From contig NZ_JACEMU010000008.1 in NCBI RefSeq assembly GCF_013868135.1, positions 2,501-66,500 of the forward strand: a DNA stretch of 64,000 bases, in the 5' to 3' direction. Positions 57,846-64,000 of this stretch are shown piece by piece. The position numbers were made by a program, and so were the translations under genes. Source of the DNA: Paracoccus sp. S1E-3 (lineage in GTDB: Bacteria > Pseudomonadota > Alphaproteobacteria > Rhodobacterales > Rhodobacteraceae). The notes under the pieces are model-generated. The model was not told where the DNA came from. It ran no database searches and worked only from the letters and a program-made list of their open reading frames with translations. The first letter of the stretch is position 1. Every line of letters starts with the position of its first letter.

Positions 57846-59645
57846 ATGCTTGATGCCCGTGTGACCGATCAGGTGCAGCAGGTTCTGGATGATTTCGGCG
57901 CGGCGTTGGCGGCCGCAGATGCCGACCGTGCGGCAGGGATGTTCGTCAGCGATTGCTATTGGCGCGATCTGGTCGCCTTGACGTGGAACCTGCGCACGAT
58001 GGAAGGTCGCGATCAGGTGGCCGACATGCTGCGCCATCAATTAGCCAGCGCGCAGCCTTCGGGCTGGAAGGTGGACCCGGTCGAGCCCGCGACCGAAGAT
58101 GGCGGCATTATTACCGCGTGGATCCACTTTGAAACGGCGGTGGGAAGGGGTTACGGCCTGATCCGGCTGCGCGACGGTCAGATCTGGACGCTGCTGACCG
58201 CACTCCAGGAAATCAAGGGACATGAAGAAGCCAAGGGCTTTGCCCGGCCTTTGGGCGCCAAGCATGGCGCGGGCAAGAACCGTCCAAGCTGGCTGGAGGA
58301 ACGCGAGGCCGAGGCCGCCGAATTGGGCTATACCCGCCAGCCCTATGTTCTGGTGATCGGAGGCGGGCAGGGCGGCATTGCGCTTGGCGCGCGGCTTCGC
58401 CAGCTTGGCGTGCCCGCCATAATCATCGACAAGCATGAGCGCCCCGGCGATCAGTGGCGCAAACGGTATAAGTCGCTGTGCCTGCACGACCCCGTTTGGT
58501 ATGATCACCTGCCCTATATCAAGTTCCCCGAAAACTGGCCGGTCTTTGCGCCCAAGGACAAGATCGGCGATTGGCTAGAAATGTATGCCAAGGTGATGGA
58601 GCTGAATTATTGGTCAAAAACAGAAGCAAAATCAGCTCATTACGACGAGGCCGCCGGCGAGTGGGTGGTCGAGGTCAACCGCGACGGGCGCGACGTCACC
58701 TTGCGGCCCAAGCAATTGGTTCTGGCCACCGGCATGTCGGGCAAGCCGCGCATTCCCGATTTTACGGGCGCTGACAGCTTCAAGGGCGATCAGCATCATT
58801 CCTCGGCCCATCCCGGCCCCGACGCCTATGCGGGCAAGAAGGTCGTCATCATCGGTGCAAACAACTCTGCCCATGATATCGCCGCCGCACTCTGGGAACA
58901 CGATGCCGACGTGACCATGGTCCAGCGATCCTCGACTCATATCGTGCGCTCGAATTCGCTGATGGAGATCGGTCTTGGGGCGCTTTATTCCGAAAAGGCT
59001 GTGCAGGACGGCATGACGACGGAAAGGGCCGATCTGGTCTTTGCGTCCCTTCCCTACCGGATCATGCATCAGTGGCAGATCCCGCTTTATGACCAGATGA
59101 GGGAACGCGACAAGGATTTCTACGACGGTCTGGAAAAGGCCGGGTTCAAGCTCGACTGGGGCGATGACGGGTCGGGCCTGTTCATGAAGTACCTGCGCCG
59201 CGGATCTGGCTATTATATCGACGTGGGCGCCAGCCAGTTGATCATCGACGGCGATGTCAAGGTCGTGCAGGGCGATGTCGCGCGCATCCTGCCCGAGGGG
59301 GTCGAACTGGCCTCGGGCCAGGTGCTGCCGGCGGATTTGATCGTCTATGCCACTGGCTACGGCTCCATGAATGGCTGGGCGGCCGATCTGATGGGGCAAG
59401 AAATCGCCGACCGTGTCGGCAAGGTCTGGGGTCTGGGATCAGATACCACCAAGGATCCCGGCCCGTGGGAAGGCGAGCAGCGCAACATGTGGAAACCGAC
59501 CCAGCAGGAGGCGCTGTGGTTCCACGGTGGCAACCTGCACCAGTCACGCCACTATTCGCTGTATCTGGCGTTGCAACTGAAGGCCCGGATGGAGGGGATC
59601 GATACCCCCGTTTACCGGCTTCAGGAAGTTCATCACCTGTCCTGA
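57846..59645 (+). CDS. Flavin-containing monooxygenase with N-terminal NTF2-like domain
   Basis: The 599-residue protein has an NTF2/SnoaL-like N-terminal domain (about residues 1-130: GMFVSDCYWRDLVALTWNLRTMEG) and a class B flavin monooxygenase. FAD site: VLVIGGGQGGIALGARLRQLG. NADPH site: KVVIIGANNSAHDIAAALWEH. The DSFKGDQHHSSAHPG block is the FMO fingerprint and DLIVYATGYG the second one. Enzymes of this sort oxygenate ketones, aldehydes, amines or indoles. A GGAGGAGG site precedes the start. The regulator upstream and the SDR scrap downstream suggest a ketone/alcohol route; the substrate is unknown. Confidence 0.87.
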   Translation: MLDARVTDQVQQVLDDFGAALAAADADRAAGMFVSDCYWRDLVALTWNLRTMEGRDQVADMLRHQLASAQPSGWKVDPVEPATEDGGIITAWIHFETAVGRGYGLIRLRDGQIWTLLTALQEIKGHEEAKGFARPLGAKHGAGKNRPSWLEEREAEAAELGYTRQPYVLVIGGGQGGIALGARLRQLGVPAIIIDKHERPGDQWRKRYKSLCLHDPVWYDHLPYIKFPENWPVFAPKDKIGDWLEMYAKVMELNYWSKTEAKSAHYDEAAGEWVVEVNRDGRDVTLRPKQLVLATGMSGKPRIPDFTGADSFKGDQHHSSAHPGPDAYAGKKVVIIGANNSAHDIAAALWEHDADVTMVQRSSTHIVRSNSLMEIGLGALYSEKAVQDGMTTERADLVFASLPYRIMHQWQIPLYDQMRERDKDFYDGLEKAGFKLDWGDDGSGLFMKYLRRGSGYYIDVGASQLIIDGDVKVVQGDVARILPEGVELASGQVLPADLIVYATGYGSMNGWAADLMGQEIADRVGKVWGLGSDTTKDPGPWEGEQRNMWKPTQQEALWFHGGNLHQSRHYSLYLALQLKARMEGIDTPVYRLQEVHHLS

Positions 59646-59652
59646 CGATTGT

Positions 59653-59686
59653 GGTCCGCCCGGCGCTGCGGCGAAGCGGGCGGACC
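59653..59686 (+). terminator. Strong hairpin behind the monooxygenase gene
   Basis: GGTCCGCCCG (59653-59662) pairs perfectly with CGGGCGGACC (59677-59686) around a 14-nt loop, just after the monooxygenase stop. It may end transcription or protect the upstream message. No T-run follows. Confidence 0.5.
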
Positions 59687-59715
59687 CGTCCTGCCCTCAA
59701 AGAGGGAGACCTCTC

Positions 59716-59908
59716 ATGACCACTTCCGGAAAACCTCTTGCCGGAAGTGTCGCTCTGATCACCCGCGGCGCGCGCGGCATCGGGCTGGGCATCCCGAAAC
59801 GCCTGTCGGCGGACGGTGCGAAAATCGCGCTGGTGGACCTCCGCGACGACGTGCTGGCCGACGCGGCGCAGGAGTTCGATGGCCCCGTTGTCACCCGCGC
59901 CGCCGACA
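59716..59908 (+). pseudogene. Short-chain dehydrogenase, N-terminal scrap
   Basis: The frame begins MTTSGKPLAGSVALITRGARGIGLGIPKRLSADGAKIALVDLRDDVLADAAQEF, an SDR start of the acetoin (diacetyl) reductase or sorbitol dehydrogenase kind. The glycine motif reads TRGARGIG instead of TGG. The sense stops near 59908 where the IS481 remnant joins. A GAGGGAGACC site precedes the start. It was probably the third gene of the regulator-monooxygenase locus. Confidence 0.8.
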
Positions 59909-60153
59909 GGACCGTAGAGCGCGGCTCCGATGGTCCGGTCCTCATATCCTCGACCGTTGCGCGCTTGCGCCCCTTCGCAACGGTCTTGGGGTCGTACCCG
60001 GTTCCCGGCTCAGCTGCGCGAGAGAAGCTTGCGATCGCTGTATCGCTGCTCTGACGGCGTGCGTGGTCGTGGCGCTGCCGTGACGAACTTGTCCCATTGG
60101 GCATCCTTCCATTCCAAAGAAAGGATCACACCATCAAACCGTGGGATCAAACA
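59909..60153 (-). mobile_element. IS481-family element, 5' end only (copy 2)
   Basis: This is a second, more decayed copy of the IS481 end seen at 38557-38837, in the same orientation. It keeps TGTTTGATCCCACGG at the outer end (60139-60153) and pieces of the transposase start (PKTVAK, KRATVEDM) in broken frames. It cuts the SDR gene. Confidence 0.82.
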
Positions 60154-60782
60154 GTTCCGGCGCCGCCAAGGCAGGTGCCCCTACCGACAAGCGCAGAAAA
60201 GCCAAAGTGATAAGACGCATGATGCCCTCGCGATGCGGTTTCACCGCCATGGGCAACCGTCGCAGGACGCGAGAGAGACGCCACAGAGAGCGCGATTATT
60301 CCCGCCGGTTCACACGATTTCGTGAAGCCGTGTGACGCGGTGTTTTTGTTTTTTCCGAATCGGCGTGAGACGCCGTCAAAACGCATTTCTGTCATGGCGT
60401 GGCGAGCCGTCTGAATTGCGACAAGGTCGTGAAAAGGCGCCTCCGCCGGTCTGCCGCCGGCCCTTGGGATCTGCGCGCGACGGACGTCATCATAGAGGGT
60501 GCCAAGATAAGGGATACTACCCAGATGAAATCAATGGGGACAGACCCCTGATGACGTCAAAGTGTTCGCAACTTTCTGTTATCATATAAAATTCATATAA
60601 AAAGTATACTTACCAATATTGACTGAGCGCGGAGAATGGGGCCTTTGTGGTCACGCGGTCAAGCCGAGCAGCTGGCTGCGCTCAATCACCATATCCACCC
60701 GCATTCGGGCGGCCAGGCCTATCATTCGATCCGAACCCTCGCGGATGGCGCTCCATGGCTATCGTCCGAAGAAAGGACTCCT
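60154..60782 (+). other. Intergenic region with the porin promoter
   Basis: No gene was found in these 630 bp. The first 180 bp carry a short basic open frame without a known match. Near 60533-60553 is ATGGGGACAGACCCC, a palindrome-like motif often seen near REP-type elements. From about 60575 the sequence turns AT-rich (TATCATATAAAATTCATATAAAAAGTATACTTACC), a likely promoter for the porin gene. Confidence 0.45.
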
Positions 60783-61901
60783 ATGCGCTCCTTCCTCCCA
60801 TTATCGGTTCTGGGTCTTTCCAGCGCCGCGCTGCTTTTCACGCTGCCCGCCCACGCTGGACCGACCTATGAATCAGCATCCGAAGGTACGTTTACCTTCT
60901 ATGGTCAATTCAGCCCGTCCTGGACCCATTTCAACGACGGCGCGGAAAGCCAGGGCGAGCTGGCGGACAACGCAAAGTCGAGTTCCCGTGTCGGCTTCAC
61001 CATTTTCCAGCCAATCGGGGACTATGAGCTGAACTTCAAATTCGAAACCGCCATCGGTTTCCGTGCGAGCGATTCAATCAGCCAGTTCGGTGAGGACAGG
61101 GGCCTGCATTGGGACCGCGAAAATCTTCGCCATGTCGATTTCTCGCTGAAGACCCCCAACTACGGGACATTCTACCTGGGTCAGGGCAGCATGGCCACCG
61201 ACGGAATCGGCGAAGAAAGCCAGAGCCCGACCACGGTAGTCAATGACGTGGCGATCGGCGATGCAGCGGGCAGCTACTTCTTGCGTCAGACCGACGGCAC
61301 GCTGAGCGGCATTTCTGTTGGCGATGCTTTTGGCAGTTTCGATGGAAGCCGTCGCGGCCGTATCCGCTATGACTCGCCCTCATACATGGGCGTCAGCCTG
61401 CGCACCGCCTATGGCCGCAACATCCTGAACAGCGACGACGGCGACGATTACTGGGATCTGGCGCTGGCTTACGAGAATGAGCTTGCGAGCGGGATCACGA
61501 TCACTGGCGGGGTGGGGCACAGCGTGCGTGACCGCGAGGACGGAGGCGATGACGTGAAGGACACCTTCGCCTCGGCCTCGGTGCTGCTGCCCTCGGGCTT
61601 CAATGCCGCCCTCACGGTGGGTGAGCGCAACGATGCAGGCTCCTATTATTATGGCCAGGTCGGCTATGTCGGCAATTGGGTCGACTGGGGGAAGACCAGT
61701 CTCGCCGTCGATTATTACAACGGTCAGGACATGGTCAGCGACGGCGACAGCGCGAAAAGCTGGGGAGTCGCGATGGTTCAGAATGTTGCCAGCCTGAAGA
61801 CTGACATCTATGCGGGTTATCGCAGCTACGACTATGACGACAACGCGACCAGCTATCAGAAGGCCACCTCCTACATGGTAGGCGCCCGCTGGAAATTCTG
61901 A
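60783..61901 (+). CDS. Rhodobacter-type outer-membrane porin
   Basis: The 372-residue protein begins with a signal peptide (RSFLPLSVLGLSSAALLFTLPAHA) and then a mature part of alternating strands typical of a 16-strand trimeric porin: GTFTFYGQFSPSWTHFNDG, SRVGFTIFQPIGDYELNFKFETAIGF, TPNYGTFYLGQGSMATDG, RRGRIRYDSPSYMGVSLRTAYGRN. The last residue is Phe after WK, the signal for outer-membrane assembly. GQxSMATDG is the usual loop-3 neighbourhood of alphaproteobacterial porins. The start at 60783 has an AAAGGA site; the longer frame to 60636 is not needed. It passes small solutes. Confidence 0.92.
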   Translation: MRSFLPLSVLGLSSAALLFTLPAHAGPTYESASEGTFTFYGQFSPSWTHFNDGAESQGELADNAKSSSRVGFTIFQPIGDYELNFKFETAIGFRASDSISQFGEDRGLHWDRENLRHVDFSLKTPNYGTFYLGQGSMATDGIGEESQSPTTVVNDVAIGDAAGSYFLRQTDGTLSGISVGDAFGSFDGSRRGRIRYDSPSYMGVSLRTAYGRNILNSDDGDDYWDLALAYENELASGITITGGVGHSVRDREDGGDDVKDTFASASVLLPSGFNAALTVGERNDAGSYYYGQVGYVGNWVDWGKTSLAVDYYNGQDMVSDGDSAKSWGVAMVQNVASLKTDIYAGYRSYDYDDNATSYQKATSYMVGARWKF

Positions 61902-61907
61902 GCAAAC

Positions 61908-61936
61908 GACAGGGGCGGCACAATACCGCCCCTGTC
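61908..61936 (+). terminator. Hairpin behind the porin gene
   Basis: GACAGGGGCGG (61908-61918) pairs perfectly with CCGCCCCTGTC (61926-61936) with a 7-nt loop, 6 bp after the porin stop. The position fits a terminator, though the T-run is weak. Confidence 0.65.
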
Positions 61937-62285
61937 GTCCAGGTAAGCCCTTTTACGTTGCGCAGGGGCAGAGGCCGAAACCCGACCTGTCGGGCAGAAG
62001 CGGCGCCGACCTGCGTGAACTTCATTTGTGAAACCGCAGGCTTCGAAGGCTTGGGGGTATTGCGACATGGTTGTCGCCTCCGAACAGCCCCGCTTTGGTG
62101 CTCCAGTTTGATTGTTAGTCAAAGGTGGAGGAAAAATCCCCTCGCCGGTCATGTTTCCTGGCCATAGCGGCAGATCACCTTGCGGGGAAGGATATGTGGC
62201 CGTGTCGATGTCTTCGAGAACGCGGCATCTTTTCCAGGCTGGTCCAGAGGGAAAGCTGGAACAGATCCCGCAGGAAAGTCACATC
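61937..62285 (+). other. Intergenic region, no confident gene
   Basis: About 350 bp between the porin terminator and the end of the sulfotransferase gene. Short open frames exist on both strands, but none is supported by a ribosome site or known pattern. The stretch GGTGGAGGAAAAATCCCC near 62125 looks like the border of an old element, without proof. Confidence 0.35.
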
Positions 62286-63044
62286 TCAGCTATAGATCCA
62301 AGCATCGAAGCAGCCAAAATCCTTCATGATTGCCTCCTGCTCGGACTTCCCCAGAAAGCGTCGATATTCGAACGCAATCTCGGGAGAAACCGTTCGAGAC
62401 CTGACATTATCGTAACGGAGATCGTCGATAATGGCATAGCCAAGGTCAAACCGCTCTCCGACGTGAGCAAACATTCGTTCCATAGTCGCCCGAGAATTCA
62501 TGGCGAGATCCTCCAGGCTAACTGCGGCGACACGAGGATTGTCACGGTGCTTGATAAACTGGTTGTAACAGTCTTTGACATAGCCCAGCTTGTCGTCACG
62601 ATAGCCTGCATACCAGGCGTGAAAGTCATCGGTTTTCGCCCGCTTGAAGTCTGAACAGACAATTGCGCGCGGATCCTTGTGACTGACCAGCACCGGACAA
62701 TCGCAGCGTTCAAGAACCGTCGTCAATTCGGAAAGGTAGCGGGGCGTCTTGTCAAAGATCGCCACGGTATCGTCCGAAATCGCCGTGCTGGCCTGCATCA
62801 GTCGCTGGTAAAATTGGACAAAGTCAGGTGCGGCGCAGCAGTGATCAAGCTGTTCTGCAGTTATCCCCCAACCAGCCAACATATGCGATGCGAAAGGTTG
62901 CAACTTGCGAAACTCGGATGGAGTTGCACGCAGAAGGACACCACATTCAAAGCCGGAATCAATACCCGGAATTTGCCGGAACAGGTCCGAAATTAGCGTC
63001 GTTCCGGTATGTTCCATGCCGCAAATCACAAATTTGGGCGTCAT
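62286..63044 (-). CDS. Sulfotransferase-family protein
   Basis: The 252-residue protein has the PAPS-binding features of sulfotransferases: FVICGMEHTGTTLISDLFRQIPGI (5'-phosphosulphate loop, usually GxxRSGTT/S), a 3'-phosphate region SHKDPRAIVCSDFKRAKTDDFHAWYAGYRD, and later AAVSLEDLAMNSRATMERMFAHVG. It would add sulphate to a sugar or other acceptor, perhaps on surface polysaccharide, given the glycosyltransferase upstream. The start at 63044 is chosen since the first strand follows at once; the longer frame to 63095 has no support. The HTGTT loop differs a little from the common RSGTT. Confidence 0.8.
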   Translation of the reverse strand: MTPKFVICGMEHTGTTLISDLFRQIPGIDSGFECGVLLRATPSEFRKLQPFASHMLAGWGITAEQLDHCCAAPDFVQFYQRLMQASTAISDDTVAIFDKTPRYLSELTTVLERCDCPVLVSHKDPRAIVCSDFKRAKTDDFHAWYAGYRDDKLGYVKDCYNQFIKHRDNPRVAAVSLEDLAMNSRATMERMFAHVGERFDLGYAIIDDLRYDNVRSRTVSPEIAFEYRRFLGKSEQEAIMKDFGCFDAWIYS

Positions 63045-63106
63045 TGTTCTCACTTTCCGAAAAAAGGGCGGGATGAGCGATAATTTTCTCAGCATTGAGG
63101 GTCGCG

Positions 63107-64000
63107 CTATTCAGCCTCAGCTAGAACGTCTTCGTAGATACGAACCAGATCGTCCACCTGATCGGTCGCCGTTCTGAGGGAGGGGGACTCGGCCGGCGCC
63201 GCCAGGAACCGCGACGGGTCGCCGTCGATCCGCCAAAGGCAGTCGGCGAGGGCCTGATAGTTGGATATATCGACGCGGAACCCGTCGACTCCTTCGGTAA
63301 TATCGCCGCCGATCGCACCAATATCCGAGGCGATGACCCAGACGCCCGAGGCCATCGCCTCACGGGTCACCAGGCCATAGCTCTCTGGCCAGGTGGACGG
63401 CGCCAGCAGAACATCGACATTGGCATACAGCTCAGCGATCTGGGATTGCGGGACCTTGCCTGCCCGAAGGACCGAGGTGGTGCCCCAGGTTTCATGTACC
63501 TGCGCGCCAAAAGGAAGCGAATGATCGATCAACAGCAGCTCCAGGTTCCTGTAGTCATTCGCCATCAAGGCGTTCCGCACGAGGTGCAGCCCCTTGTGAC
63601 GCGTGGCACCACCTATATGAGCCAGCCGCACTTTTCCAGATCTGGAAGGAACGGAGGGGCGGGTCGCGATGGGCGAAACCCCATTCTCGACCGTGACCAC
63701 ATTCGGAAGGTTTGCCTGCCGATGCAGCTCGGCGAAGCTTTCCGACACCGCAAGAAGACGCGCGGCGCCGGTCAAGGGCCTCAGCAGGGATCGAGCCCGA
63801 TCCGGGAAATCCGGTCCATTCCGCTTGGAATAATCATAGAAGGCGGCCTTACCCTTGCCGTCGATGATGAACTGATTGGGAGAAATCCACCAGCCGTCAT
63901 GTAGGGTGATGACGTAGGGAATGGCCCGCAGGCGCACCACATCGACGGCAGCAGCCGTCAGCCGCTGGACGCAGTGGAAATGGACAAGATCCGGCTTTAT
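63107..64000 (-). CDS. Glycosyltransferase family 4, 5' part outside the window
   Basis: At least 297 residues of a GT-B glycosyltransferase are visible; the start lies beyond the window. Seen: KPDLVHFHCVQRL, YVITLHDGWWISPNQF, RLLAVSESFAELH, VVTVENGV, then the GT4 C-terminal block RLAHIGGATRHKGLHLVRNAL, ELYANVDVLLAPSTWPESYGLVTREAMASGVWVIASDIGAI. The EX7E-type pair falls at PESYGLVTREA. Such enzymes build exopolysaccharide or O-antigen from nucleotide sugars. It lies 62 bp upstream of the sulfotransferase on the same strand. Confidence 0.88.
   Translation of the reverse strand: MKPDLVHFHCVQRLTAAAVDVVRLRAIPYVITLHDGWWISPNQFIIDGKGKAAFYDYSKRNGPDFPDRARSLLRPLTGAARLLAVSESFAELHRQANLPNVVTVENGVSPIATRPSVPSRSGKVRLAHIGGATRHKGLHLVRNALMANDYRNLELLLIDHSLPFGAQVHETWGTTSVLRAGKVPQSQIAELYANVDVLLAPSTWPESYGLVTREAMASGVWVIASDIGAIGGDITEGVDGFRVDISNYQALADCLWRIDGDPSRFLAAPAESPSLRTATDQVDDLVRIYEDVLAEAE

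Noticed and set aside
59697..60104. A 135-codon - strand frame covering the SDR scrap and IS481 copy 2
   Set aside because: Only the first part resembles IS481 transposase, and in broken sense; the rest is antisense to the SDR start, so it is recorded as an IS remnant instead of a gene.

Overview
The window reads as a chromosomal segment of a Rhodobacterales alphaproteobacterium, most likely Paracoccus or a close relative. The reasons are the high GC content, an rRNA operon ending 23S-5S-tRNA-fMet, Rhodobacter-type porin and DUF1127 genes, and several IS families typical of that group. The assignment rests on family recognition and was not checked by a search.

Layout. 1-3352: the 3' part of an rRNA operon (ITS tail, 23S, 5S, initiator tRNA with encoded CCA). 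3353-10380: an accessory zone directly behind the tRNA, with a ParDE toxin-antitoxin pair, a one-chain GmrSD-type (DUF262/DUF1524) restriction endonuclease, a decayed prophage lysis and tail module, and an IS256 scrap. 10383-22020: a seven-gene + strand operon that takes lactate to acetyl-CoA (lldP, lldR, lldD, aceE, aceF, lipoyl-fused lpd, dld), preceded by two LldR/FadR-type operators. 22021-25620: two EamA/RarD transporters, a DUF1127 gene, and IS110 and IS3 remnants. 25754-25866: a second copy of the 3' tip of tRNA-fMet plus its downstream 100 bp, so that 3340-25866 is bracketed by a 113-bp direct repeat.

25902-37678: a defence-type island, all on the - strand. It holds AbiEi/AbiEii with a large palindromic operator, a ParB-like DNA methyltransferase that reads in frame into AbiEi, an SDR, a cassette of truncated Mod-type methyltransferase + unknown protein + RelE/UvrD-like fusion, and a cassette of TIGR04255 protein + HTH protein + unknown protein broken by one amber codon. 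37679-38837 is a mobile-element graveyard (IS66, relaxase and IS481 pieces).

38955-55018: a 15-gene - strand operon that appears to encode uptake of arginine or an arginine derivative and its complete breakdown by the arginine transaminase route. It has an ABC transporter, two M20 deacylase/carbamoylase-type hydrolases, AruH-like and AruI-like enzymes, an aldehyde dehydrogenase, a guanidinobutyrase, a class III aminotransferase, a succinate-semialdehyde dehydrogenase, a D-2-hydroxyacid dehydrogenase and an IclR regulator. 55178-60153: a P1B-ATPase remnant, an AcoR-like regulator with a degenerate AAA+ core, a flavin monooxygenase with an NTF2-like N-terminus, and an SDR cut by a second IS481 scrap. 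The two IS481 scraps are in the same orientation and bracket the arginine operon and this locus. 60783-64000: a trimeric porin, then a sulfotransferase and a glycosyltransferase (cut by the window edge) that look like the start of a surface-polysaccharide locus.
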